Positions 12,072-22,682 of a stretch of 64,000 nt of DNA are shown here, piece after piece. The number at the start of each line of letters is the position of its first letter. Within the stretch, counting starts at the first letter, position 1. The stretch spans positions 1,612,001-1,676,000 of the forward strand of contig JARGXX010000071.1 of assembly GCA_030374765.1 (NCBI GenBank). Direction: 5' to 3'. This DNA comes from Agarophyton chilense (taxonomy: Eukaryota; Rhodophyta; Florideophyceae; Gracilariales; Gracilariaceae). The position numbers and the translations under genes were made by a program. Under the pieces are notes generated by a model. That model was not told the origin of the DNA. It worked only from the letters and a program-made list of their open reading frames with translations, and did no database searches.

Positions 12072-12981
12072 CTACGAGGTATGCGAGTGAGCTGGCGGCG
12101 CCAGCAGGCGCGCGGAGCGCGCGTTGACATGCCAGAATTGGGTGGCGGCAGCCCACACGCCGATGAGGCTGCCCACGGCGACATCGCCCACATGGTGCGC
12201 GGCATCGACGACACGACTAGCGCCCACACCAAAGCCGAAGGCGCACGGCACGCAGCCCAGCAGGAAGACGGCCGTGGCCGTGCGACCGTCATGCGCACCC
12301 TGCGCCAACGCCAGCAAACAAAGCTGCACATACGCGCCGCCGCCCAGCGCCAACGACGCGTGTCCTGACGGAAACGAGCGTCGCATGTCGTGCAGCAGGT
12401 GTCGGTCGTCGCCAGGGCAATCGTCGTCGTTGCGAAACACGCGTGACAGCGCGTCTTCGCCGTACGGCGCCGGATGCGCGAGGCACGCTTCCGCGAATGA
12501 TGGCCGCAAGCGGCCTACATAACCCTTGAGCAGCTCTACCGTTAGTATGCCCACCATCGTCGCGTTCCACACCCCGAACGCCATGCGCGCCGCCACCACG
12601 TGCCGCTGCATCGTCGTCAGCTGCTTGTGCGCGCGCAGCTCGCGTAGCTTGAGCGCGTAGAGCGCCGGCGACGCCACAAAGTAGTAAAACACGAACAGCA
12701 TTTCTGTTGTGATCGAGTCCCCACGGTACGAGTACTGTGCGCTTAGTTAGCCACCTGCCCTGCAACCCGGTTCGCGTCGATGTTCAACGTACCCATAGCG
12801 ACGCATCGTGCGGATAGAATGGTCGCACGGTCTGGTTGTCGCTCAACACCAAGTTGGCGTACCCCGTCAGCAGTAGCGTCACCACGAACACCCCCAGCTC
12901 CACGTCGAATAGCGCTGTGGAGACAAGCGCGCCCAACTTCATGCCAACCCCACGCGTGCTCCCATCGCGCCGGCACATCAT
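12072..12981 (-). CDS. Lipid phosphate phosphatase (PAP2 family)
   Basis: Membrane PAP2 enzyme expected to dephosphorylate phosphatidate and related lipid phosphates. Two exons: exon 1 12981-12793, intron 12792-12735 (58 nt, GTACGT...CACAG, branch-like GCTAACTAAG), exon 2 12734-12072. Joining them gives about 283 aa, the family's usual length, and restores the conserved block FYPHDASLW/YSYRGDSIT. The three PAP2 catalytic motifs are present in exon 2: KGYVGRLRP (KX6RP), SFPSGH, and SRVVDAAHHVGD (SRX5HX3D). Several hydrophobic segments fit a six-helix membrane protein. I took the ATG pair at 12981/12978 as start; an earlier GTG in the same frame is unlikely to be used. The gene is G/C-rich. It is divergent from the helicase at 13420, sharing about 440 bp of upstream sequence. 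Confidence 0.9.
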
Positions 12982-13419
12982 CGCCTCCACACTCTTCACA
13001 GCGCACGTGCCTGCGGTGACGCTACAACATACCTTCGTACCACTTCGAGCTTTTGATCCGTCACAACTTTTGCGTACAAAGTTTGTACCATGTCCACGTG
13101 TGCCTCATTGCAGCCTAACGTGCTGCCAGCACAGCACACTGCGCGCCTGCCCACCCGCAATCCTCTCTCAGCTCTGTGTCCGCCATACTCCCGTTTGAAA
13201 TGCCGCCTACGCCTCCAGCCCCGTCCGTTCCAATCGAATCACCTCAGAGCGTTCGAACCACCCGCGGTGTCCCCCATTGTCGTCTGCGGTTCCCCAGCGT
13301 TCCTCACCTGCTTTCCCTGCGGGCTGGCCCCATATGAAGGCCCTCCTGGTTAGCTCCACCCTGCACCTTTGTGCTGCATAACTCGCTTGGTTTGCTTCCT
13401 TCTGGTAGAGCGCGAGAAA
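12982..13419. promoter_or_regulatory. Shared upstream region of the lipid phosphatase and the ASCC3-type helicase
   Basis: About 440 bp between two divergent start codons. I see no convincing TATA box. It presumably holds both promoters; this is inferred from gene orientation only. Confidence 0.4.
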
Positions 13420-16400
13420 ATGGCCCACCTGCACGCTCGATTCACCTTGCAGAACGCTCACCAACCTTCTCATGCATCGCATCTAACTCCGTTGCACTCC
13501 CCCGCTTCATCTGCGTTACATGCCGCCATTCAAACCATTCTTCCACATAGCGATCCCAATTCGTTAGCCGCAATAGCTACAACCATATACCGCTCCGTCC
13601 AGCATGATTTGGATTCGCTCAACGAACAAAGTGACGCCCTAAACTCCATATGGGTTGTGCTTCGCTCTGCAGGAGGACACCCGCAGTCCATCGATCAACT
13701 GGAACGCGTCTATGACGCTGTCAGCCGAATTCACCGCCACTATATAACTTCACACAAACACACTGCCAACTATTTCTTCGAGCATCAACCACAACGTCTC
13801 CACCAATGGAATCAAATTGCCGCTGCCGCTTTCGAACAGTTTGCATTGTCGTCAAGAGCCGGTGAACGCTGTACCGATACCAACTTCACTGATTTTGTCT
13901 CTCCACCATCCGCGCAATCCCCTTCGCCCCAGGCGCTCACTAAATCTAAAACTGCAAAGTTCATACCTGCATGGCTCCGCCTGAGATGCAGTCAGCTAGA
14001 AATCGTTAAGGCCACTGGTCGTTCGGCTGCGGAAGTTGCCACAGATGTTCTTCCGCTCCTAATTGATGATACTATGACAGATGCTCGTCTGCAAAGTGAC
14101 TTGTTTGACGCCTTCGCTGGTGATTTTGACGCTGTGGCAGAAGTGTTGGCTCAAAGGGAAGACATAAAGAAAAATACTGATTCTATAATTGACGACTGCA
14201 ACGATGCATCACAGCTTGCCGTACATAATGTGCATGTAGACTTCAGTGGTCGCAGCGATACACCTGAGACTGTAAATGGTTCATTTTCGCTGGCGGGGAT
14301 TCAGATCACCGTGCGTGACAAAGAAGTACAGACTCTGAGAAATCGTCAACTAAAAGAAAGAGAACGAGCAGTAAAGAATGGTTTGTTCGAGAACCAAGAG
14401 AATCTTTCGCAATCGGATCCATTTGCTGCTAGGGAATTGGGAGGCTCGTCGTATGCTGAGAGACAGAAAGCATTTCCGGGAATTGGCTTGGCATCGGACT
14501 CGGCAATTGGAACCATTGATCGAGTTGGCCTCCCAAAGGGTTCGACCCGGGAGGTCGGTAACGGTTATGAAGAAATATTTGTTCCTCCTCCTTTAAAGAA
14601 AGACGATCGCAACGTAGGACTGGTGAAGATCTCCACAGCGTTTACGGAAGATTCAGAGCTGCTTGAATGTATGAAGGGCGTTACCACTCTCAACCGCCTA
14701 CAGACTACTGTGTTTCCATCAGCGTTTCGATCGGAAGAAAATCTTCTTGTGTGTGCCCCAACAGGTGCTGGTAAGACCAACGTTGCGTTACTCACCATTT
14801 TCCGCGAAATTGTTGCAAAGAAAAGAGGTGCACAACCCTCTTTTAAGGTCGTTTATGTCGCCCCAATGAAAGCTCTGGCCGCCGAAGTTACCCAAAAGTT
14901 TGGGAAACGGTTATCCGCTTTGGGTCTTAAAGTGCGTGAATATACCGGAGACATGTCCTTGACAAAGCGAGAGGCTTTGGAAACTCATGTGCTGGTGACA
15001 ACTCCAGAGAAATGGGACGTCGTCACTCGAAAGAGCGGTTCGCACCTAGCCCATACTGTCACGCTCCTCATCGTAGATGAAGTTCACTTATTGCACGACG
15101 ACCGTGGGGCTGTTCTAGAGTCAATTGTGGCTCGTACTTTGCGTTTATCTGAGGCAGCCCATCGACATGTTCGCCTGGTTGGGCTCAGTGCCACGCTTCC
15201 GAATTACCAAGATGTTGCGACATTTATGAGAGTAAATCCCGCGCGAGGGCTTTTTCATTTTGATAGCGGGTACAGACCGGTGCCGTTATCCCAAACTTTT
15301 GTTGGGATTACTGCCGGTGGAACAAGCAATTCTCACGAGGGAAGAAGGACTCGGGAAAACAAGATGCACGAGGTTGCGTGGCGAAAGGTCAAAGACTCGC
15401 TACAAAGAGGACACCAGGCGATGATATTTGTGCATTCTAGAAAGGGAACTGTCAAAGCGGCGCAGGAGATGATGCAGAGAGCAATCGAAGACAATTGCCA
15501 AAGCGTCTTTCTCGGAACGGGTGAAGCCCAAGCGCTGGGGCCACATCTGCGCAGTGGGGGATCAATGAAGAGAGAAAGTGAACCCGTTCTTCCTTCTTGG
15601 GCTGCCAAGAAAGTGTCCAAATCCAAGTCCGCCGACATCCGTGAATTATGCTCGAAAGGAATTGGAATCCACAATGCGGGACTTTTTCGACCTGACCGCC
15701 AACTTGTTGAGGAGCTCTTCTCTGAAGGAGTTATCAGGCTTTTGTGCTGCACTGCGACACTTGCGTGGGGTATAAACTTACCTGCCAGAACTGTCGTCAT
15801 CATGGGAACAGAGGTGTACAACAATCAGAAAGGAGCTTTCGAACAGCTTGGAATGCTCGATGTTATGCAGATATTCGGACGTGCCGGTCGGCCTCAGTTC
15901 GATACCCAAGGAGAAGGAACGATCATTACTCTTCACGAACATCTTGCAAAGTACGTGAACATGCTTACCCATGCCGTTCCCATAGAGAGCAACTTGGGGT
16001 CGTCCGCTTCAAGGTTGGCCGATCATCTGAATGCTGAGATTGTATCTGGAACTGTTAAAACAATCGGCGAAGGGGTTCTTTGGTTAAGCTACACGTACCT
16101 CAGCGTAAGGATGCCAAGAAATCCGTTGGTGTATGGAAGTGATTGGGCAGAAGTTGCTGTCGACCCGGGGCTTCATTCGCGACGTGCAACACTAATTGAA
16201 CAAGCTGCCAATGCGCTGGACGATGCTAGAATGTGTCGATACAATCCACGAGGAGGCACGCTTACCCCAACCGATCTTGGAAGGGTTTCCTCCCATTTCT
16301 ATGTTTCACACAAAACAATCGTGGCCTGGAACGAACTGCTTCAAAACTTACCTCGTACTCGAGCAGAATCAGTTGCAGATTGGGAATTCATGTATTCCAG

Positions 16401-17298
16401 TGTTATTCACGCGGTTTCTTGTGCAACTGAGTTCGAACAGATGCGATCCAGGCAAGAGGAAGCTGATGAGTTGGACAAGTTACTACGTGACAACTGTCCA
16501 TTACCGGTGAAGGCGACCCCCGAAACTCGTGAAGGCAAAGTTTCTATCCTTCTGCAAGCATTTGTGTCTAGAGCCCTAATTCGCATGTCAGACTTGAGCT
16601 ACATTATTCAGAGCGCCACGCGGCTACTTCGGGCGTTGTTTGAAATTTGTATCCGTCGTGGATTCACCAGCTATTCTTTGGCTGCTCTGGAATTAGCTAG
16701 AGCCTCGGAACTTCGAATCTGGCCGTTTCAGCACCCTCTTTGGCAGTTTTCATACATGAATCGTAAGGAAAGACGTTATCTTCTTCAGCCAGACACTATC
16801 GCATTAATGGAAGAGGCAAAGCTCAGCGATATTCAAGTTTTGCGTAAGATGTCTACGGAGGACTTGTCCGAAATCATTCGCGCGCCCCAAATAATTCAAA
16901 CCATTCAAAGGGCTGTGAGCGCCATCCCAATTCTAGAAATATGCAATCAATCGGTTAAAATGCTCTCTCAGACTCTTATTCTTGTAGAATTGAAGTTGGT
17001 ACCAGACTTTCGATGGATTGAAGCTCTACATGGATCAGCAGAGACGTGGTGGTTGTGGATTGAAGACTTTGAGGAGAACAGAGTGTACCAAAATCAGAAA
17101 ATTACCATAACAAAGGCGCAAGCACTGAAGATGAAGGAACAAGGGGAGAAAAATTCGAAAAATTCGACGAACGGAATGCAATTGTCCTTGAAAGTTCCGG
17201 TGTTCTACCCACCGTCTCCACAATACTTTGTTCGAGTAGAATCAGATCGGTGGCATACTGGGGGCGGTTCGTCTGCTGTCTTGAACCTCCAGTCATGA
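13420..17298 (+). CDS. ASCC3/Slh1-type Ski2-like helicase, single cassette
   Basis: ATP-dependent 3'-5' helicase of the Ski2-like/Sec63 class. In animals and yeast ASCC3/Slh1 splits collided ribosomes and aids alkylation repair. The protein of 1292 aa starts at ATG 13420; an upstream in-frame TTG at 13369 is not a plausible start. Order: an N-terminal region of about 400 residues; DExH domain with APTGAGKT (residues ~446-453), TPEKWDVVTRK and DEVH (~553-556); helicase C domain with TATLAWGINLPA and QIFGRAGRPQFD (~817); then a Sec63 domain ending in a C2-like part (WWLWIEDFE, FVRVESDRWH). Wording in the DEVH region and TPTDLGR..SHFY favour ASCC3 over Brr2. Family members carry two helicase cassettes (about 2000-2200 aa); here the frame ends after the first and no second cassette follows. 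No intron in 3.9 kb. Confidence 0.88.
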   Translation: MAHLHARFTLQNAHQPSHASHLTPLHSPASSALHAAIQTILPHSDPNSLAAIATTIYRSVQHDLDSLNEQSDALNSIWVVLRSAGGHPQSIDQLERVYDAVSRIHRHYITSHKHTANYFFEHQPQRLHQWNQIAAAAFEQFALSSRAGERCTDTNFTDFVSPPSAQSPSPQALTKSKTAKFIPAWLRLRCSQLEIVKATGRSAAEVATDVLPLLIDDTMTDARLQSDLFDAFAGDFDAVAEVLAQREDIKKNTDSIIDDCNDASQLAVHNVHVDFSGRSDTPETVNGSFSLAGIQITVRDKEVQTLRNRQLKERERAVKNGLFENQENLSQSDPFAARELGGSSYAERQKAFPGIGLASDSAIGTIDRVGLPKGSTREVGNGYEEIFVPPPLKKDDRNVGLVKISTAFTEDSELLECMKGVTTLNRLQTTVFPSAFRSEENLLVCAPTGAGKTNVALLTIFREIVAKKRGAQPSFKVVYVAPMKALAAEVTQKFGKRLSALGLKVREYTGDMSLTKREALETHVLVTTPEKWDVVTRKSGSHLAHTVTLLIVDEVHLLHDDRGAVLESIVARTLRLSEAAHRHVRLVGLSATLPNYQDVATFMRVNPARGLFHFDSGYRPVPLSQTFVGITAGGTSNSHEGRRTRENKMHEVAWRKVKDSLQRGHQAMIFVHSRKGTVKAAQEMMQRAIEDNCQSVFLGTGEAQALGPHLRSGGSMKRESEPVLPSWAAKKVSKSKSADIRELCSKGIGIHNAGLFRPDRQLVEELFSEGVIRLLCCTATLAWGINLPARTVVIMGTEVYNNQKGAFEQLGMLDVMQIFGRAGRPQFDTQGEGTIITLHEHLAKYVNMLTHAVPIESNLGSSASRLADHLNAEIVSGTVKTIGEGVLWLSYTYLSVRMPRNPLVYGSDWAEVAVDPGLHSRRATLIEQAANALDDARMCRYNPRGGTLTPTDLGRVSSHFYVSHKTIVAWNELLQNLPRTRAESVADWEFMYSSVIHAVSCATEFEQMRSRQEEADELDKLLRDNCPLPVKATPETREGKVSILLQAFVSRALIRMSDLSYIIQSATRLLRALFEICIRRGFTSYSLAALELARASELRIWPFQHPLWQFSYMNRKERRYLLQPDTIALMEEAKLSDIQVLRKMSTEDLSEIIRAPQIIQTIQRAVSAIPILEICNQSVKMLSQTLILVELKLVPDFRWIEALHGSAETWWLWIEDFEENRVYQNQKITITKAQALKMKEQGEKNSKNSTNGMQLSLKVPVFYPPSPQYFVRVESDRWHTGGGSSAVLNLQS

Positions 17299-18032
17299 AT
17301 GCGATGTGTGAGGTACTCACATAATGATGGATCACAATCAACAATCTGATACCAACCTGCACGATGCTCTCAATGATGTCAACATAAAAAAAGTTACATT
17401 TGAGCCACAAGCCACGCCTACAAGCATCTTTAACTCTCAATACTAGAAACTTTCGCATCCAAATTTGCCTAGCTCTAGTGTACGATCGGTCATACAAATC
17501 AAATCGTTAACAGCCGAGTCCTTCGCGGTTTAGGTCACCAATCTCGATACGATTGTCTGTATGTACGAAGGTGTATTGAAGGATTCTGGAAAGCAAATAT
17601 ATTAATCTACGCAATTACTGTAATACGAAAATTTTTCTTGTGCTCCGAAAGACCAACGAAAATATAAAGTATGTAGCTTTCTGCGAGTAAAGGGTTTAAG
17701 GGTTGGCCGTTTTAAACACTCACCCTCTTTGAATTAAGTTGTACTCGTAAAAACTCTCACCTTACCGATCTAAACGATCCGATTTGCAAGAAGGCTGGCC
17801 CCAGGATATGTTCTCCGTACTCCGACTCCAACGAAACCATATCGACAAGCACAAGCAAGAACGGCTTTTGGCGCCATGGAACAGCCAGATTGCATGGAGC
17901 ATATTACACATACTGCACACGCCAAATGGATTGCAAGAAAGATGTGAAACGTACTATAATTACCACAAATGGATAAAGATTACTTTATTGTGGTGAAAAT
18001 GATTGCAACTGACAGATGCGCAAACCGTCCTC
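17299..18032. other. Intergenic, 3' ends of convergent genes
   Basis: About 730 bp between the helicase stop and the 3' end of the minus-strand secreted protein gene. A/T-rich around 17600-17660. No gene or repeat recognised, and no trace of a second helicase cassette. Confidence 0.6.
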
Positions 18033-18593
18033 TTAGTACCAATAGACACCTTTAGGTTCATTGCAGAAACGAGTTCCTTGGCGAGAGACGGAGAATACAC
18101 TTCCGCATACGTCCTCACAACAACGCTTCTGGCCACCACGGAGGACGGCATCGTTGAAAGTGAAATATCGTGGCGGTCCACCACCGGGCAGATCGAAGGC
18201 GGCGTCACAGGCCTCTTGGATCAGCGCATCATTCTCAAAGCAAAGTTCCAGGCATCCTCCAATGGTCGGCGTCTCCGGGCGGATGAGAAGGGCGTGGCTA
18301 GTAACACCTGGGCAAAGACACATGACGTTGAGAACGGTAGTGGGGATTCCAGGAACGAGCACCTTGCATTTCTTCTCGGGCTCAGGAGCAGCAGAGATGC
18401 TCGGACTGGCTGACGGAGAACTGGATGGAGTTGCAGAAACAGAAGGTGAGGCCGACGGAGAGGGGGTGGTTCGTGGGTCCGTTTCCGGGTTATAGTACGG
18501 ACTATTGTAATACTCGTCCCAACGAGAAGCTTCTGCATTGCGAAGTAGCACCGCCGAGTAAAAGAGCGCAACGAGAAGCAGTGTGCGTGCCAT
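18033..18593 (-). CDS. Secreted protein with Ser/Pro linker and ten-cysteine domain (copy A)
   Basis: A 186-aa protein from ATG 18593. A classic signal peptide (MARTLLLVALF...NAEA, cleavage probably after ~residue 22) is followed by a Tyr/Asn/Pro segment, a low-complexity Ser-Pro-Ala linker (about residues 40-75) and a C-terminal domain of about 110 residues with ten cysteines. Blocks shared with copy B (22683-23639) are LVPGIPTTVL, CLCPG, LIRP, TIGGCL..C, IQEAC..AFDLPGGGP and a CC pair. Ten cysteines suggest five disulfides in an extracellular or cell-wall protein. I do not recognise the domain. A TATA-like CCATATAAAA lies about 100 nt upstream at 18691-18700. The linker could be O-glycosylated (inference). 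Function unknown. Confidence 0.85.
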   Translation of the reverse strand: MARTLLLVALFYSAVLLRNAEASRWDEYYNSPYYNPETDPRTTPSPSASPSVSATPSSSPSASPSISAAPEPEKKCKVLVPGIPTTVLNVMCLCPGVTSHALLIRPETPTIGGCLELCFENDALIQEACDAAFDLPGGGPPRYFTFNDAVLRGGQKRCCEDVCGSVFSVSRQGTRFCNEPKGVYWY

Positions 18594-18690
18594 TTTGGAA
18601 TGAAGTGAGTGGAAGTGAAAATGTGAAGAAATGGTGCGAGGGGGTGGTATTGGAAAGTGGCAAGAGATGGCAAGGTGCATGCAGAAGGGT

Positions 18691-18700
18691 TTTTATATGG
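18691..18700 (-). promoter_or_regulatory. TATA-like box of secreted protein copy A
   Basis: On the minus strand CCATATAAAA, about 98-107 nt upstream of the ATG at 18593. Position and sequence fit a TATA box with a 5' UTR of roughly 70 nt. Confidence 0.5.
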
Positions 18701-20622
18701 GGATGGTGGCAGTATGTGTACGTGGACGAGGACTTGTTGGAAAGGGTGATAGGAAGGGGAGGTGATGACGATGGATATGACACGAAGGAGGCGCATGCCA
18801 AGACTAGAGTGCGCATTGCATGCAAGCAGATTCAAAGTCTATCAGCAAAAGTATAGAGAAAGAGTTTTAAAGTGGTACGTATGTCAAGCTCGTGTAGCAT
18901 TATTTTTTTGTTTTAGTTGAAACAACAACGTATGAAGGGAAGGACGAGTGTGAATTTGGCGTGGACAAGCATGGTTGTGGATACGATGAGAAAGCAAAAG
19001 AAAGAGATACGTCTGGCTACTGTTTGGCGTTGACGCCCAAACACGCGTCTTCACGTACGAAAAACGCACGGTAGCTGAGTTGTGAGCAGCGAGTTGCGAA
19101 ACAGTTTGCGTTGCAAATTCGTTTCACGAGTTCTCTTACCGTAGCGTCCATCATGCCAGTTGTCGCCCACAATGCATCACTTTGTGTGCTCCGCTCCATG
19201 CGCTGCTTGGCCCAGTCGTACTATCGTTGTTGCTCTCGCCAGCCAAACCCTATCTCTCTCACTCACGTGAAGCGCTATGGAAGAGGTAGCTTTTTGCTAC
19301 TTTCTTATACTGTGCTTCGACTCACCAACGTGAAATGTTTCGCTTTGGTTACGATTTGCCCAACACCGCCGCCCATCTGCATGTACTTGAACATAACGAA
19401 ATGGATGACATGCAATTGACAACATTCTCATCGACCCTGTATATATGATTAATCTCGCATGCACGAACGAAGAGCTAGAATCTTGAGAAAAAGATCTAAT
19501 CTTGAGTAAAACATTTAATCGCAATTCCAAATTCTATTACACCGGCGTTCATACATGTCCATGTATCGTTCGTACAACAGCATCAATAACGAGTTCATGC
19601 TCCCCGCTGCGCACAAAGCCTAGCAGCTCGCCAATTCTTTGCGAAAGAAGCACTTCCTCAGCCACCGACTGTTCCCAACGAATTTGCGTATGATTGCAAT
19701 CATTCCACCCTGATTCCCAAATCAAATGCAGTCTCTTAGTAAAACAGCAACGGGGCTCCGTCGAAATGTACAGTGTATGCCCATCGCACATTAGCTCATG
19801 GTGCTTAGAACGTACTCAACACCTTTCCAGAGACAAAACTGAACGGGCCTACGAACCCAAGTCTCAAGCTTCTCTCTCGAAAAGGGTTCTAATCCGCCGC
19901 TGTATGGCGCAGAAACAGCGAGTGCATGCATTGTTGACGACAGCCGACAGTCACCGTTACATTTCTTGCACTCGCTGAGCTGGTTCAACGAAATGCCATC
20001 TTCTGGTAATCATTTATTCTTGAGTGCGTTGGCAGCGAATTTGCTCTAATTGTCTTACGGTCGTGGAAATTGATTGGGCACCAGTGGCTACAGATATCGA
20101 CGTGTTGCCACGCGATCTCAGTGACAAATTCATTTCATCATCCCCAGTGCTCTCTGGAAGAGAGCACTGGGTACATACACCTTGGCGGTGGTTTTAAATG
20201 TATGTACACAGACATGTGAGTCACTCGCGGTGAGCACAGGAAACGTTGCAAGGCTAAAATTGGCTAACTTTAGCTTTAACCTTAGTCTTCTAGATGATCA
20301 GAGAGGTTTATCATTAATCGCCCTCCCTAACGTTCCACCTTTTTGAGGCCTCACCACTCTTTCAACGAAACAAAGTTGGCTTCTTGTATCACGCTATGCC
20401 CAGAATCTTCGCGTTGCTTCTTCTTTCATCTCACCGCGCCAAAAATCTTCATACATAATGATTTTGTAGCAGCCACTGCTCATTTTTTCCTCCAAGCTGC
20501 TCGGTCATGCAGGGTCTTGGAGGCTACGGTGGAGAGCGTAGCGACAGCCAGGAGGATTTGATCGCGCCTAGAGAAACTCAGCCGCGTACAGCAGTATCAA
20601 ACAGCGATGACCTCACGCTTGT
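18701..20622. other. Gene-poor region with a perfect hairpin
   Basis: 1.9 kb without a gene I can support. Minus-strand frames at 19549-19791 and 19791-19988 and a 39-codon ORF at 20014-20133 could be exons of an unrecognised gene, but I found no convincing splice joins. The hairpin at 20143-20171 is listed separately. Confidence 0.5.
20143..20171. repeat. Perfect 13-bp inverted repeat (hairpin)
   Basis: CCCAGTGCTCTCT (20143-20155) is followed by GGA and by its exact complement AGAGAGCACTGGG (20159-20171). A 13-bp stem with a 3-nt loop would be very stable as RNA, or a cruciform in DNA. It stands alone, not flanking an identifiable mobile element. Confidence 0.85.
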
Positions 20623-20919
20623 TTAGGAGCAAAACAAGCTTTCAACACTTATTCTGACGTTCGGGAAGGCAGCAGGGGCTATTAAGCCACTCGAAACTGT
20701 TTTTCTAGACTCGTAACACTTTCCTCGAGGCTTCCGGAGGACTTGAACGTTGCGCGCTTTAATGTCGACAATCCAATACTCGGGTATAGCAGCCAATGCG
20801 TAATTCTCAAGTTTGATGGTGTTGTTTTTCTCATATCGGAGATCTAGCACCAAAGCTCGCGGAAAACGCGGTTTAATAGGAGAAATCAAAGAAGAAATCC
20901 GCGTATATACCCGTTCCAC
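20623..20919 (-). pseudogene. Remnant of a Uma2-family (DUF820) restriction-endonuclease-like protein
   Basis: The minus-strand frame contains LRYEKNNTIKLENYALAAIPEYWIVD, here cited by its key parts RYEKN, K..NYA..IPEYWIVD, then VLRKPRG and LIAPAAFPNVRISVESLF. These are hallmarks of the C-terminal half of Uma2 proteins, which are common in cyanobacteria and other bacteria. About 95 codons remain against roughly 180-200 normally. The N-terminal half with part of the PD-(D/E)XK core is missing, a stop lies upstream and there is no ATG (the frame opens at GTG). I infer a bacterial-derived gene, now decayed. Confidence 0.75.
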
Positions 20920-21499
20920 CCTATCGGTTCTGATCAGTTTACATATTTCACACGTCTACACGTTTCAGGAAGCGTACGACCCTAGCCATGTGTCCAGGGT
21001 CTTTGTATCCTTACATCGGTGCGATGTTTTGCCAAAAGGGTGCATCTCTAGACAGGCAAGAGAGCAAACTCGAAGAGAGAACGGGTCTTCCACAGAGCGG
21101 CTTCTTTAATGAAGCAGCTGCTTAACTGCTTAATCATTCAGAAACCAAGGTGATTCTGCGACGACGGTAGAAGCTGAAGACTTCGAGAAATTTCGAATAT
21201 CTGAGATGCGGTGGAGGGCGAAGTAGGGAAACCCATATACGCACTCAATTTCGCCTCGAACCAATATTTAAAGATATCTGATTCAAAGCTGTCGTCTGGT
21301 CAGGCAAATGAAGTTGGAAAGCTTCGGGTTGTAGGAATGTCCGAAGTTAGTTGAGTTCTTTCTTTCACTGGGAAGTCCTTCAAAAGCGCTTACGCGCAAC
21401 TGGGAACATTGTGCGCGGCCTTGCACGAAGGCAATGTTTTCTGCCGCCGACGGCTCTGTGGAAGCGGCGGCCACGAGTCTAATTCAGCCTCAAGGCTGG

Positions 21500-22200
21500 C
21501 CTTATGAGAAGGTTTATCGTCTGTCGCGGAAGGTGCAAAGAGAGGTGCTTCGAAAACATGTTGTTATCCTGTGAGGGAGTTTGTTTTTGGTTTCTCCGTC
21601 GCCAGGGCAATGCGGTTCCAGGTGGTGCGATGGATTAAGCTTACATAAGGTTCTGAGAGAGAGAGAGAGCTTCGTTGTCTGCCGTGAGAGGTGTTGTGAT
21701 GCTGCAGGGCCTATTCATGCGAAGCCGGGGCTCTGTGAATCCTGTGAAAACAAGAATGTTTCGGCCTTGTGAGAAGGCTGGTGGTCTCTCGCCGAAGGCG
21801 TTGAAGAGCTACGAAGACTTGTTTATACCCTGTAAGGATGTTTCGATTCGTTGTCAGGGCACGGGGCGTGCTGCGATGAATTGAGTGGGACTGAGGCTCC
21901 GAGAGAGGGGGCTTTATTGTCTTCCAAGGAAGGCGTTGGGGCGCTGCAGAGTGTGATCATGTGAAGTAGGGGCCCTGTGATGTCCTGCGGAGACAACTTT
22001 CAGCCTTCCGAGAAGGCTTGTATAGTATTGAAATCTGGCTTAATGCGCAGAGGCGCGGCGAAGACCGGCACGTTTCTCTTTGGGGGCGTTTCCGTTCGTC
22101 GACGGGGCACAAGAGGTGCTGCGATGGATTGAGTCTAGCAGAGGTTCCGAAAGGATTTATGTTTTCTATCGAAGAAAAGTTTGTCAGTGCCTAAGGTATG
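21500..22200. repeat. Diverged ~247-bp tandem repeat, about three copies
   Basis: The anchor phrase GCGATGGATTAAG / GCGATGAATTGAG / GCGATGGATTGAG occurs at 21627, 21873 and 22121, 246 and 248 bp apart. Each is preceded by a C/G-rich GTCGCCAGGGCA / GTTGTCAGGGCA / GTCGACGGGGCA and followed by GGTTCTGAGAGAG / GGCTCCGAGAGAG / GGTTCCGAAAGG. Other shared words are CCTGTGA(G/A)... and GAGAAGG(T/C). Repeat limits are approximate. No protein product is evident. Confidence 0.7.
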
Positions 22201-22682
22201 TTCATGATAGTGGTGTCTGCGGCAAATTTTCCGTCAATGTAGTCATCATTACGTCTCTGTAGAGAGATTGCAGGAGCACGAGCGAGGGTTTGGCCGTGCA
22301 TTGGTTACGTCTTTTGTTCTACATTCAGTAAACGGCCTGGCACCTCCGGATCTGTTTCAGAAGGTCGTGAATTTGCTCTCCGCTGGTCAACCGGCACGCT
22401 ATATCGATTCAACCGGGCCATCGCCATCGTTGTCTTGCGCAAGAAAGTGTTTCGTCTTTTTTAAATACAGTATGCCAAATGTGGTGTGGTATGATAAAGG
22501 TTGGCAATGCCAGCCCTTTTGCAATCTAACTTTTGCAGCACTTGCAGAGCATTAATGAGATACATTTTACTTCAAAACGAATTTGCCTCCGAATTTGCTA
22601 CACCACTGGATTCTTTGCGATGCAGCCTTGTCTGACCCAGAGGCGGCAGCGCCTCGATAGCAATGCAAACCTCTCTTGACAG
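22201..22682. other. Intergenic between tandem repeats and secreted protein copy B
   Basis: About 480 bp downstream of the minus-strand gene's stop. No gene or repeat recognised. Confidence 0.5.

Noticed and set aside
20014..20133. 39-codon minus-strand ORF containing TTVRQLEQI, like the TVRQLE motif of MCM helicases
   Set aside because: No other MCM sequence nearby and the match is only six to eight residues.
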